Part shown: piece after piece, positions 17,475 to 26,392 of the stretch
Layout: the number at the start of each line of letters is the position of its first letter
How positions within the stretch are numbered: position 1 is the first letter of the stretch
DNA from: an uncultured Oleiphilus sp.
GTDB lineage: Bacteria > Pseudomonadota > Gammaproteobacteria > Pseudomonadales > Oleiphilaceae
NCBI GenBank assembly: GCA_913020045.1
Contig: CAJWBE010000031.1
Coordinates: 1 to 41,047 of the forward strand
Length of the DNA stretch: 41,047 bases
Direction of reading: 5' to 3'
The notes under the pieces: model-generated
What the model was told of the DNA's origin: nothing
The model's database searches: none
What the model saw: the letters and a program-made list of their open reading frames with translations, nothing else
Position numbers and translations under genes: made by a program

Positions 17475-18479
17475 ATGGCTTCTCGCGTTCTAATCTTAAC
17501 AAGCAGTGGCTCGTCCCCTTCATTTGAATTGCAAGAAACTCCGCTAGAAACACCACTAGAAGATCAGGTACGCGTTCGCATCACCTCAATCGGCCTCAAT
17601 AGAGCAGATCTACTATTTCAACAGGAACGCTACTTTGAAAAGCCAACGCCAAATTGTCGTATTGGATTTGAAGGAGCAGGTATCGTTGAGGCGGCCGGCC
17701 CACAAGCGCAGTTCAAAATTGGTGATCGCGTCGCACTTTGCCCCATGCTTATTGAAGCGTCGACACAAGGCTGCATGGCAGACCATGCTCTATTCAAGAG
17801 CGCTCAACTGATCGACTCCCCGGCATCGCTACCTGACGCTATAACTGGCGCTGTTTGGATGTCTTATTTAACGGCTTGGGGAGGCATGATCGACGCTGGC
17901 GGTTTACGCCCGAATGAAACGGTCTTGATTACCGCTGCGTCCAGCTCAGTTGGCACAGCATCTATTCAAGTGGCTCTGGCGCAGGGAGCAGAAGTCATTG
18001 CCACCACCACCTCTCAAGAAAAAGTAGACGCACTAAAAGCGCAAGGCGCGCACCACGTTTTATTGCAGCCGAGAGAAGAAGAAAGTTTTGATCATTTTTC
18101 CGAACAAATTGAACTCATCGCACCAAACGGGCTGGACCTAAGCTTCGACGCTGTCGCCGGCCCTATCAGCAAGGTATTGGTTAAGAACGCAAAACGCGGT
18201 GGCCGAATGGTGATTCACGGTTTGCTAGACCGGCGCCCGATGAATATTCATGCAGGTGTGCTCATGAAAAGGCTGCTAACACTTCAGGGCTACACACTGG
18301 ATGCAACGCTGGCTAACGCGGCGCTAAAAGCCAAAGCAGTGAGCTATATAAGCCAAGGCTTTGAAGACGGATCATTCAGTCCGGTCATTGCTGCTAATTA
18401 CCGTCTCAACCAGTATCAAGAAGCATTCGACGCGCTAGCCTTGAACAGCCACATAGGAAAAATAGTGCTTCAACCCTAG
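17475..18479 (+). CDS. Zinc-independent MDR-family NAD(P)H oxidoreductase (quinone oxidoreductase-like)
   Basis: A 334-residue medium-chain dehydrogenase/reductase. A GroES-like half (to about 125) includes GLNRADLLF and GFEGAGIVEA. A Rossmann half has ITAASSSVGTASIQ (about 151-164) for NADPH. The cysteine and histidine ligands for zinc are absent, as in quinone oxidoreductase (QOR) and enoyl reductases. The substrate is unknown. It is divergent from mct and lies between the two acyl-CoA clusters, so a role in that metabolism is conceivable, but nothing in the sequence demands it. It is clearly different from Ccr, which is also an MDR protein. Confidence 0.8.
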   Translation: MASRVLILTSSGSSPSFELQETPLETPLEDQVRVRITSIGLNRADLLFQQERYFEKPTPNCRIGFEGAGIVEAAGPQAQFKIGDRVALCPMLIEASTQGCMADHALFKSAQLIDSPASLPDAITGAVWMSYLTAWGGMIDAGGLRPNETVLITAASSSVGTASIQVALAQGAEVIATTTSQEKVDALKAQGAHHVLLQPREEESFDHFSEQIELIAPNGLDLSFDAVAGPISKVLVKNAKRGGRMVIHGLLDRRPMNIHAGVLMKRLLTLQGYTLDATLANAALKAKAVSYISQGFEDGSFSPVIAANYRLNQYQEAFDALALNSHIGKIVLQP

Positions 18480-18625
18480 AGCTAAGGCCTCTTTAAATCA
18501 GGCCGCACAAAACATTTTCAATTAACCCTGCCACGGAGTTTGCTCAACAATTGACCCGCCAGCACTTTTACTTATACTGTCTGCCCATAGAACAATAATA
18601 CTTTTGAATCAGAGTTCATTATTTA

Positions 18626-19750
18626 ATGTCTAGTTATCACGACCAGCTTCAATTCCAAGCCTTACACGACCTGACTAACCGCTCAAAAGGCGGCATTATC
18701 ATGTACAGCTGTGTTTGGCTAATGATCACGTTAATCTACGACATTCATACCTCCCACACAGACTTTTTTGTCCTGAACTTGGCCGCCTTTATCATATTGG
18801 TAACATTGCGACTTGCTCACCTTTACTGCATGCGTAATGCCTACCAGTATAAAAGTGCGACGCTAATGCAATGGTTCGTTGGAAATCTACTTCTTTGCGC
18901 GGTGCACTGGGGACTCATGACCGCATGGGTGATTCATGACCCGACGCTTAGCGAAATTAATTTACTGTTTTTGATTATCACGCCCGCCTTCGCGCTCGGC
19001 GGTGCCAGTACGTTAAGCATTTCCAGTGAAATCAAAGTGTTATACCCGACACTAATGTTTTTCCCAATGATCTTAGCGCTGTTAGCCGACGGCGGTTTGC
19101 AGGAATACTTACTCGCCACTTTATGTGGGATCACCTTAATCTATATTTTCGTATCGACTAATGCATCACACAAAGACTATTGGGAAGCGATCACCAACTA
19201 TATGGTGGCCGAAGAGCGCGCCGAACAAATGGAAAAACTCAGCGTTACCGACCCACTAACAAAACTTCATAACCGCATGTACTTTGACTCAGAGTACACA
19301 AAAGAATGGAAGCGAAGTCTCCGCTTAAAAGCACCATTGTCCGTGATCATGATGGACATCGACTTTTTTAAGAACATTAACGACACCTATGGCCACATAT
19401 TTGGCGACGACTGTTTAAAAGTCATCGCACGGACCATCGGTGCCGAAGCGAAACGCCCCACTGATCGTATTGCTCGTTATGGCGGTGAAGAGTTTGTAAT
19501 GCTGTTACCCAATACGAATGCTGAAGGTGCAAAAACCATTGCAAACAGAATTCGTAAAGCCGTTGAGAATATCGTCATCGACTTTGAGGGCGAGACGGTC
19601 AAAATGACCATTTCGATTGGCGGCGCTACCGCGGTTCCCACGTTAAATGAAGACCGTTCATTGTTGCTGCGCAGGTCAGACAGTGCGCTTTACCACGCGA
19701 AAGAGAGTGGTCGAAACCAATATCAAGCAGAAACCACCGGCCTTTGTTGA
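18626..19750 (+). CDS. Membrane diguanylate cyclase (6 TM + GGDEF)
   Basis: A 374-residue protein with about six hydrophobic segments in residues 22-178, acting as an integral sensory or anchoring domain that I cannot match to a named MASE family. A short coiled linker (about 190-205) follows, then a GGDEF domain. The active site is RYGGEEF (284-290), and RPTD (277-280) is a correctly spaced inhibitory I-site. The metal ligand Asp is in MMDIDFFKNIND. It should make cyclic di-GMP from two GTP with product feedback. It is transcribed alone between two metabolic clusters. Confidence 0.92.
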   Translation: MSSYHDQLQFQALHDLTNRSKGGIIMYSCVWLMITLIYDIHTSHTDFFVLNLAAFIILVTLRLAHLYCMRNAYQYKSATLMQWFVGNLLLCAVHWGLMTAWVIHDPTLSEINLLFLIITPAFALGGASTLSISSEIKVLYPTLMFFPMILALLADGGLQEYLLATLCGITLIYIFVSTNASHKDYWEAITNYMVAEERAEQMEKLSVTDPLTKLHNRMYFDSEYTKEWKRSLRLKAPLSVIMMDIDFFKNINDTYGHIFGDDCLKVIARTIGAEAKRPTDRIARYGGEEFVMLLPNTNAEGAKTIANRIRKAVENIVIDFEGETVKMTISIGGATAVPTLNEDRSLLLRRSDSALYHAKESGRNQYQAETTGLC

Positions 19751-20008
19751 TCCATATCACGCCGCTGCGCGTAAGCACTTTGTGGGTCGATCCGAACGCT
19801 TTTGTTAGCTTTTCATTTGCTATATGATGCTTCGCTTTCAGGCGCACACTATCCGAGACGCTCGATACCGTGATTCACTCTGCTCGCTAAGGTTTTCACG
19901 CTAAGCGCGAGAACACTGTAAAGCGTTTACATCGAATCGCGATGTCGAAGATTGCGCGTAAGCAATTATGTACTCAATTAATCAAGCCGAATTGTCAGGA
20001 GGCCCCCT
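19751..20008 (+). promoter_or_regulatory. Upstream region of the mcd-ecm-meaB cluster with a palindromic operator candidate
   Basis: This 258-base non-coding leader contains TGTAAA-GCG-TTTACA (19917-19931), a perfect 6-bp inverted repeat around three bases, 78 bases upstream of the mcd start. Its size fits a dimeric regulator of GntR, TetR or similar type, but I cannot name one. A strong ribosome site (AGGAGG at 19997-20002) ends the region. I see no confident -35/-10 pair. Confidence 0.45.
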
Positions 20009-21706
20009 TTGTCTCAAACAGAGCAACACACAAAGAACCAAACCCATGCAGCTCAATCGTATGTGAGCGCCGTTCAGGCCCTCGTTGACCAATCACTAAG
20101 CTTCATCAAGCAACAGTGCTTAAATGAAGCCGGGCGCTTATCTGGGTCACGCCTCGATGAATATCAAGTCGTGTCTTATGAACTCGCGTATTGCTGCGCC
20201 GAGCTATCTGCCGCAAAATTCGTCGCGTTATACGCTCAGGAGCATCGTGACCAAAAAGGCGATCAAGACGCGCTTTATTTGGAAGAAACATTCAGCCTGC
20301 ATTTCGCCGCAGAAGCGATTCGTAATTGCGAATCACGCATCTCAATGCGTCCCGCAGAATTTGGTCTAGAGCGGTCACAGCTCACCGAAGTGTTCGCCAA
20401 CGCTGACGTTCTAGCGTTTTGCGACGCCTATCAAAGCTCTGCCTCGATGGCGGAGCTTGGTAAGTTTATGCTGGAGCAGAACGGCCGTTTGGGCGACTAC
20501 CAGCTAGACGAAGACAAAGAAATCATGCGCGAGGCCTTCCAGCGTTTTGCCAGCGATGTCGTCGCTCCGCTCGCGGAGCACATCCATCGTGACGATTTGA
20601 TGGTGCCGAATGAAATACTAGAACCACTCATTGAGATGGGCTGCTTTGGCCTATCGATCCCAGAGAAGTTTGGCGGCCTGCAACCGGATGACCAAGAAGA
20701 CAATATGGGCATGATTGTGGTGACAGAAGAACTATCTCGCGGCTCACTCGCCGCAGCGGGTAGTTTAATCACTCGTCCTGAAATTCTTTCGAAAGCATTG
20801 TTAGCTGGCGGTACTGAAGAGCAAAAAGAGCATTGGCTGCCCAAGTTAGCGACCGCTGAACCGTTCTGTGCTGTCGCCATCACTGAGCCAGACTATGGCT
20901 CAGATGTAGCCGGCATGAAATTAAAAGCCGAGCGCACCGAAGGCGGCTGGTTATTAAACGGCGCGAAAACCTGGTGTACCTTTGGTGGCAAAGCGGGTGT
21001 CTTACTGACGCTTGCTCGCACCGATGCAGACCCAAGCTTGGGTCACAAAGGTTTGAGTATGTTCCTCGTTGAAAAGCCCTCTTTCGACGGCCACGACTTC
21101 TCCTATGAGCAAGAAGGCGGCGGCAAGCTATCTGGTAAAGCGATTCCTACAATCGGTTACCGAGGCATGCATTCATTCGATGTCTTCTTTGATAATATTT
21201 TCGTTCCCGATAGCCACTTACTTGGCGGCGAAGCGGGTCTCGGCAAAGGTTTTTATTACACCATGGCCGGGTTCTCAGGCGGCCGAATTCAGACGGCAGC
21301 TCGAGCAAACGGTGTCATGCAAGCCGCTTATGACAAAGCAATCAGCTACTCCAAAGAGCGTAAGGTCTTTGGTCAGCCGGTCGGTCATTATCAGCTAACG
21401 TTGGTTAAACTAGCGCGCATGGCAACATTGCTCACCGCATCTCGCCAATTTACCTATGCCGTTGGACGCCTAATGGACGAAGGAAAAGGTCAGATGGAAG
21501 CGAGTTTGGTAAAACTGTTTTCGTGTAAAACCTCAGAGTGGTTAACGCGTGAAGCGATGCAAATTCACGGCGGAATGGGCTATGCAGAAGAAGCCGCAGT
21601 CAGCCGATACTGGATTGACGCGCGCGTCTTATCCATCTTCGAAGGCGCAGAAGAAACCCTAGCGCTGAAAGTGATTGCACGATCATTAATCGAAAACGCT
21701 GCCTGA
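20009..21706 (+). CDS. mcd: (2S)-Methylsuccinyl-CoA dehydrogenase
   Basis: A 565-residue FAD acyl-CoA dehydrogenase. The core (about 165-565) has AITEPDYGSD (290-299), the QIHGGMGY motif near the C terminus, and the candidate catalytic Glu545 in SIFEGAEE. An N-terminal helical extension of about 165 residues precedes it. That extra length, compared with about 380-400 residues for ordinary family members, is the mark of Mcd of the ethylmalonyl-CoA pathway, which oxidises methylsuccinyl-CoA to mesaconyl-C1-CoA and passes electrons to ETF. The start is TTG with a very good AGGAGG six bases before it. ecm follows 68 bases later, and the gene context strongly supports the call. Confidence 0.9.
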   Translation: MSQTEQHTKNQTHAAQSYVSAVQALVDQSLSFIKQQCLNEAGRLSGSRLDEYQVVSYELAYCCAELSAAKFVALYAQEHRDQKGDQDALYLEETFSLHFAAEAIRNCESRISMRPAEFGLERSQLTEVFANADVLAFCDAYQSSASMAELGKFMLEQNGRLGDYQLDEDKEIMREAFQRFASDVVAPLAEHIHRDDLMVPNEILEPLIEMGCFGLSIPEKFGGLQPDDQEDNMGMIVVTEELSRGSLAAAGSLITRPEILSKALLAGGTEEQKEHWLPKLATAEPFCAVAITEPDYGSDVAGMKLKAERTEGGWLLNGAKTWCTFGGKAGVLLTLARTDADPSLGHKGLSMFLVEKPSFDGHDFSYEQEGGGKLSGKAIPTIGYRGMHSFDVFFDNIFVPDSHLLGGEAGLGKGFYYTMAGFSGGRIQTAARANGVMQAAYDKAISYSKERKVFGQPVGHYQLTLVKLARMATLLTASRQFTYAVGRLMDEGKGQMEASLVKLFSCKTSEWLTREAMQIHGGMGYAEEAAVSRYWIDARVLSIFEGAEETLALKVIARSLIENAA

Positions 21707-21774
21707 GCTGAGCACTAAAAACAGCCAACAAGAGCAGATAAAATAGAAAAGCACGAGACGCGGAGCCGAAACGC

Positions 21775-23796
21775 ATGAGCGAGAAAAACACTGCCCACAT
21801 CATGTTCGACAAAGACGGAAAACCTAAGTCTGATCGTCCATGGATATTCAGAACCTATGCTGGCCATACCAACGTATGGGCATCTAACGAGCTGTACCGT
21901 AGCAATCTTGCGAAGGGACAGACCGGTCTGAGTATTGCGTTAGACCTCCCGACTCAGTGCGGCTATAGCTCTGATCATGACATCGCCAAGCCTGAAATTG
22001 GCAAGGTCGGTGTCCCGATCAACTCCTTGGACGATATGGCGATCTTGTTCGACAACATCCCCTTGGATCAAATGAACACATCGATGACCATCAATGGCAC
22101 CTCGATGTGGTTATTGTCGCTGTATATTGCCCTCGCAGAAGAACAAGGCGTCAACATCGCCGACCTCAAAGGCACCACGCAAAACGACCTAATCAAAGAG
22201 TATTTGGCTCGCGGCACGTATATCTTCCCGCCTGAAGACTCGATCCGTCTAATTGTTGATATGTACGAGTACTGTTTGCACAACGTGCCATCTTGGAACG
22301 CTTCAAATATCTGCTCGTACCACCTACAAGAAGCCGGTGCGACCCCCGTTCAAGAACTGGCATTTGCACTCACTACCGCGATCACTATTCTCGATGCAGT
22401 CAAAGAACGTAACTGTTTCAACGAAGAAGAATTCGAGCGCTGCGTCGGTCGTATTTCTTATTTCGTTAATGCCGGCATGCGCTTCGTCGAAGAAGTCTGC
22501 AAAATGCGCGCATTTTGCGAAATGTGGGACGAGATCACGCAAGAACGCTATGGCGTTAAGAACCCAAAGTTCCGTCGCTTCCGTTACGGCGTGCAGGTCA
22601 ACTCTCTCGGCCTGACAGAAGAGCAGCCAGAGAACAACGCTTGGCGTATTCTCATCGAAACCTTAGGCGTGACATTAAGCCGCAACGCTCGCTGCCGAGC
22701 GCTACAACTACCCGCGTGGAATGAGGCGCTTTCGTTACCGCGCCCGTGGGATCAGCAATGGTCATTGCGACTACAGCAAATCATGGCTTACGAGACCGAC
22801 TTACTCGAATACCCTGACCTGTTCGACGGCTCACATGTTATCGAATCAAAAGTAGCCGACCTAAAAGAACAAGCCTACAGCGAAATCAATAAAATTATCG
22901 ACATGGGCGGCGGTGTAGAAGCGGTGAAAACTGGCTACATGAAGTCTGCCCTAGTTGCCTCTCAAGGCGAGCGCATGGGCAAACTGGTCAACGGAGAACA
23001 AGTCGTTGTTGGTAAAAACCGCTGGACCGATGGTATTGAATCACCTCTGGTGAACGACAGCGATGGCGGGATCTTTATGGTCGACGCCGACGCCGCTCAA
23101 AAAACCATTGATGCATTGAATAAAACTCGCGCAGCGCGTGACGAGACGCGTGCTCAGGCGGCTCTCAAGCGCCTTGGTGAAGAAGCCAAGCAAAGTAAAA
23201 ACCTAATGGAAGTATCTATCGAGTGCGCCAAAGCACGCGTCACAACCGGCGAATGGTCGGACACCTTGCGTGAGGCATTCGGCGAGTTCCGCCCACCAAC
23301 AGGAGTGGAAGGGCAAGCTCTCAGCATCGAGAGTGAAACGCTGGACGCTGTGCGTAAAAAAGTTGATGCCTTCATAGAACAACATGGCTACCGTCCGCGT
23401 ATGGTTGTCGGTAAGCCGGGGCTTGATGGCCACTCAAACGGCGCTGAAATGATCGCCGTTGCCGCGCGTCACGCAGGTTTTGACGTCATCTACTTTGGTA
23501 TTCGCTTGAGTGCAGTTGATATCGTTCAATCCGCCCTCGAAGAAAACGTGGATGTAATTGGCATCTCGTTGCTATCGGGCTCGCATAACGAAATTACCGA
23601 CCAGCTTTTTGATGAACTGGAGAAAAATGGCGCCAAAGACTCCATTCCAGTTATTCTCGGCGGCATTATTCCAACGCCTGATTTTGATAGCTTGCATGCA
23701 AAAGGCGTTAAACGCATATTCACGCCGAAAGACTTCGACTTAATGTCGGTGATGAATGACATCATGGATGTCATCAACACGCAGAAAAACGGCTAA
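21775..23796 (+). CDS. ecm: Ethylmalonyl-CoA mutase (B12-dependent)
   Basis: A 673-residue adenosylcobalamin mutase that isomerises ethylmalonyl-CoA to methylsuccinyl-CoA. The substrate barrel begins with WIFRTYAGH and the ALDLPTQCGYSSDHD segment (55-69). NTSMTINGTSMW and SYHLQEAGATPVQELAF are conserved mutase stretches. The C-terminal cobalamin domain has DGHSNG (551-556, axial His553), the SLL motif at 598-600, and LGGII near 628-632. The single-chain length and N terminus fit Ecm better than methylmalonyl-CoA mutase large subunits (over 700 residues). Location between mcd and meaB with ccr nearby supports this. Methylmalonyl-CoA mutase activity is the main alternative. Confidence 0.9.
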   Translation: MSEKNTAHIMFDKDGKPKSDRPWIFRTYAGHTNVWASNELYRSNLAKGQTGLSIALDLPTQCGYSSDHDIAKPEIGKVGVPINSLDDMAILFDNIPLDQMNTSMTINGTSMWLLSLYIALAEEQGVNIADLKGTTQNDLIKEYLARGTYIFPPEDSIRLIVDMYEYCLHNVPSWNASNICSYHLQEAGATPVQELAFALTTAITILDAVKERNCFNEEEFERCVGRISYFVNAGMRFVEEVCKMRAFCEMWDEITQERYGVKNPKFRRFRYGVQVNSLGLTEEQPENNAWRILIETLGVTLSRNARCRALQLPAWNEALSLPRPWDQQWSLRLQQIMAYETDLLEYPDLFDGSHVIESKVADLKEQAYSEINKIIDMGGGVEAVKTGYMKSALVASQGERMGKLVNGEQVVVGKNRWTDGIESPLVNDSDGGIFMVDADAAQKTIDALNKTRAARDETRAQAALKRLGEEAKQSKNLMEVSIECAKARVTTGEWSDTLREAFGEFRPPTGVEGQALSIESETLDAVRKKVDAFIEQHGYRPRMVVGKPGLDGHSNGAEMIAVAARHAGFDVIYFGIRLSAVDIVQSALEENVDVIGISLLSGSHNEITDQLFDELEKNGAKDSIPVILGGIIPTPDFDSLHAKGVKRIFTPKDFDLMSVMNDIMDVINTQKNG

Positions 23797-23827
23797 CTAA
23801 AACAGGTTAAAGAGAACACGTCTTTCT

Positions 23828-24874
23828 ATGCCCCTGTCAAAACACCACTCACTAATCAAAGAACTCGAAAGCATTCAAGCGGCGATGGAAGCGCCACTTG
23901 ATGCCGAGACTCGCACCTTGTTAGAAAAGGCATATGCCCTTGAAAAGTGGCCAATCGCGCAGCTCATTTCGATATTTGAACGTAACAATACAGATAGTCT
24001 CATCAAGCGGCATGCGATCAGTCAGTATCTGGCGGCAAACGCCGACACCTATACTCGGCAAGCCACTGTCATTGGCCTAACAGGCACGCCCGGCGCCGGT
24101 AAGTCTAGCCTGACCGGCGAGCTCTGTTTAAGTTTACTAAAACACCAACCCGATATGAGCATTGCCGTGCTGGCCATCGACCCTTCTAGTCAAGAGTCGG
24201 GAGGCGCCTTGCTGGGTGACCGCACCCGCATGCAATTGCCCGTGAACGACAAACGTGTATTTTTCCGTTCTCAAGCCAGCCACCTCGACCTAGGAGGCAT
24301 GGGAAAATCAACATTTCACGTCATGCGTTTGCTTCGTCGCCTGTTTGATTTGGTGATTATTGAAACAGTTGGCATAGGCCAAAGCGAGATAGAAGTTCAG
24401 CGGCTCAGCGATCACACCGTTCTGGTCATGCAACCGCTTGCCGGCGACCAAGTGCAGTTCATGAAAGCAGGCATTATGGAAGTACCTAACACATTTGTGA
24501 TCAATAAATGTGACGAAGACGAGTTAGCTAGAAAGAGTAAACACTTGCTTAACGCCAGCCTAAAGCTCGCCAAAATACATGTACGCAATGAAGAGAGCCA
24601 AGAGCAATCCATTTTCATGACCAGTGCAACGAAACGTCGTGGCATTGATGAGTTAATGACCCACCTAATGGCTGTTCGAGAGCAACAACAAGTCGACCAA
24701 GTCGCTGCTCAGGAAGAATACTTTTTAAACAAATGGATTCAACAGGCTTATGGTGAATTCGGCCTCAGTCTCGCAGAGTATTTCAACAAAAGTAGTGAAG
24801 ATTCAGGTACGTTTGAGCAAAAAGAACTTAGGTACAAAAGTCAGATAGCGAACTTTCTCACAAAGCTAAGCTGA
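23828..24874 (+). CDS. meaB: MeaB-family GTPase, B12-mutase chaperone
   Basis: A 348-residue G3E P-loop GTPase. The P-loop is GTPGAGKSS (86-94); the Mg-binding stretch follows in LAIDPSSQESGGALLGD; the MeaB signature is ETVGIGQSE; the guanine-specificity motif is NKCD. An N-terminal helical region (1-75) and a C-terminal dimerisation arm flank the G domain. MeaB protects acyl-CoA mutases and gates cobalamin loading. Placed 31 bases after ecm on the same strand, this copy most likely serves Ecm. Confidence 0.95.
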   Translation: MPLSKHHSLIKELESIQAAMEAPLDAETRTLLEKAYALEKWPIAQLISIFERNNTDSLIKRHAISQYLAANADTYTRQATVIGLTGTPGAGKSSLTGELCLSLLKHQPDMSIAVLAIDPSSQESGGALLGDRTRMQLPVNDKRVFFRSQASHLDLGGMGKSTFHVMRLLRRLFDLVIIETVGIGQSEIEVQRLSDHTVLVMQPLAGDQVQFMKAGIMEVPNTFVINKCDEDELARKSKHLLNASLKLAKIHVRNEESQEQSIFMTSATKRRGIDELMTHLMAVREQQQVDQVAAQEEYFLNKWIQQAYGEFGLSLAEYFNKSSEDSGTFEQKELRYKSQIANFLTKLS

Positions 24875-24968
24875 GCACTCAGCAAGCGTTCGTTATGTGC
24901 GGCAGACGCCTATATCGTGGTCTGGAAGAGTGTTAGAGTCGACATCTCCGCGCTCCCAAGACCCTGCA

Positions 24969-24998
24969 TTAAGATAGAGGCGACGGCAAAATTATAAT
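24969..24998 (+). promoter_or_regulatory. Candidate promoter for ccr
   Basis: TTAAGA (24969-24974) and a perfect TATAAT (24993-24998) are separated by 18 bases in the 144-base gap after meaB. The ribosome site AGAGGA (25005-25010) follows at once, giving a very short 5' leader. ccr therefore probably has its own promoter in addition to any readthrough from mcd-ecm-meaB. Confidence 0.5.
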
Positions 24999-25018
24999 AA
25001 AGCAAGAGGAAAGACAGC

Positions 25019-26263
25019 ATGAGCAAAGAACTATACGAAGTCGGCGAAGCGCCACCGTTAGGTGAAGTCCCACCCAAAATGCATGGCTGGCTAATTCGGC
25101 CAGAACGCTTTGGCGAGCCTAATCAAGCCTTTCAAAAAGAAGTAATTGAAACACCAGAAATCGCTGATGATGAAGTACTGGTTTATGTGATGGCGGCGGG
25201 CGTCAACTACAACAATGTTTGGGCAGGGCTGGGTGTTCCCATCGACGTGATTGGCTCGCGAAATAAAGCTGGCGAACCAGAACAATTCCACATTGGTGGT
25301 TCAGACGCATCCGGTATTGTTTACAAAGTAGGCAAAGACGTTACGACACACAAAGTCGGTGACGAAGTGGTTGTACATTGCGGCACGTGGCAGAAAAACT
25401 GCCCAATGGAACAAAAGGGTAAAGACCCTATGTATGATGCGAGCTTTCGCATCTGGGGCTATGAAACCAACTACGGCAGCTTTGCGCAGTTTACTAAAGT
25501 ACAAGATCACCAGTGCCTTCCTAAGCCCAAACATCTCAACTGGGAAGAAGCCGCCTCTTACATGTTAGTGGGTGCAACCGCTTATCGCATGCTAATGGGC
25601 TGGGCACCTAACGAAGTTAAAAAAGATGATGTGGTCTTAATTTGGGGCGGCGCAGGCGGCCTTGGTTGCATGGCGATCCAAATCGCCGCTGCAATGGGCG
25701 CAAAACCTATTGCGATTGTTTCAGATGAAAGCAAGTTCGAATACTGTAAAAGCTTAGGTGCAGTGGGCTGCATTAATCGTCGTGATTTTGATCATTGGGG
25801 CATGTTGCCACACTGGAAAGACGGAGAAGCCTACGGTAAATGGACCAAAGGTGCGCGCGCCTTCGGCAAAGCAATCTGGGATATTCTCGGTGAAAAACGC
25901 GGTGTTGATGTCGTCTTTGAACACCCAGGCGAAACGACCATTCCAACCTCTATTCTAGTTTGTGAAACGGGTGGCATGGTAGTGGTATGTGCAGGCACAA
26001 CGGGCTATAACGCCACGCTGGACCTTCGTTATCACTGGATGCGTCAAAAGCGTCTGCAAGGCTCTCACTTTGCGAATGACGATCAAGCGATCGGCGTCAA
26101 CAACCTTGTGCTCGACAACAAAGTCGACCCTTGTTTGTCTCGCGCATTTACCTATGAAGAGCTGCCAGCATCGCACCAGCTTATGTATGAGAACAATCAT
26201 CCACATGGGAACATGTCTGTACTGATTGGCGCACCAGACTTTAAACTGGGCGCTGAAAAGTAA
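25019..26263 (+). CDS. ccr: Crotonyl-CoA carboxylase/reductase
   Basis: A 414-residue MDR-family enzyme catalysing NADPH- and CO2-dependent reductive carboxylation of crotonyl-CoA to ethylmalonyl-CoA, the defining step of the EMC pathway. Seen are [12 protein letters not shown] (61-72), [15 protein letters not shown] (144-158), the nucleotide loop WGGAGGLG (209-216), the EHPGE segment (301-305) and QGSHFAN (347-353). The Asn of the NYNN region, Glu149 and His350 correspond to residues reported for CO2 binding in this family. These motifs separate it from simple crotonyl-CoA reductases and QOR proteins. It is the last gene of the rightward cluster and ends at a strong terminator. Confidence 0.95.
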   Translation: MSKELYEVGEAPPLGEVPPKMHGWLIRPERFGEPNQAFQKEVIETPEIADDEVLVYVMAAGVNYNNVWAGLGVPIDVIGSRNKAGEPEQFHIGGSDASGIVYKVGKDVTTHKVGDEVVVHCGTWQKNCPMEQKGKDPMYDASFRIWGYETNYGSFAQFTKVQDHQCLPKPKHLNWEEAASYMLVGATAYRMLMGWAPNEVKKDDVVLIWGGAGGLGCMAIQIAAAMGAKPIAIVSDESKFEYCKSLGAVGCINRRDFDHWGMLPHWKDGEAYGKWTKGARAFGKAIWDILGEKRGVDVVFEHPGETTIPTSILVCETGGMVVVCAGTTGYNATLDLRYHWMRQKRLQGSHFANDDQAIGVNNLVLDNKVDPCLSRAFTYEELPASHQLMYENNHPHGNMSVLIGAPDFKLGAEK

Positions 26264-26283
26264 CGAGTCAGGATTTGTAGCAC

Positions 26284-26317
26284 AAAAAAAACCGTAGCAT
26301 TTGCTGCGGTTTTTTTA
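26284..26317. terminator. Intrinsic terminator downstream of ccr
   Basis: A-rich left arm, then ACCGTAGC / GCTGCGGT stem with an ATTT loop, followed by a run of seven T. The A-run before and T-run after allow it to work in both directions, but the HD-GYP gene to the right ends 76 bases away, so it may serve both. Confidence 0.93.
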
Positions 26318-26392
26318 TGTCACGACGTCAGCCTCACATGAAATGTTTAACGTCCATTTATGTCGAAAAACACTAAGGTTTGAACACCAGCG

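Noticed and set aside
21775-23796. Calling the mutase methylmalonyl-CoA mutase
   Set aside because: Length, N terminus and position between mcd and ccr fit ethylmalonyl-CoA mutase better; biochemical proof is still lacking.
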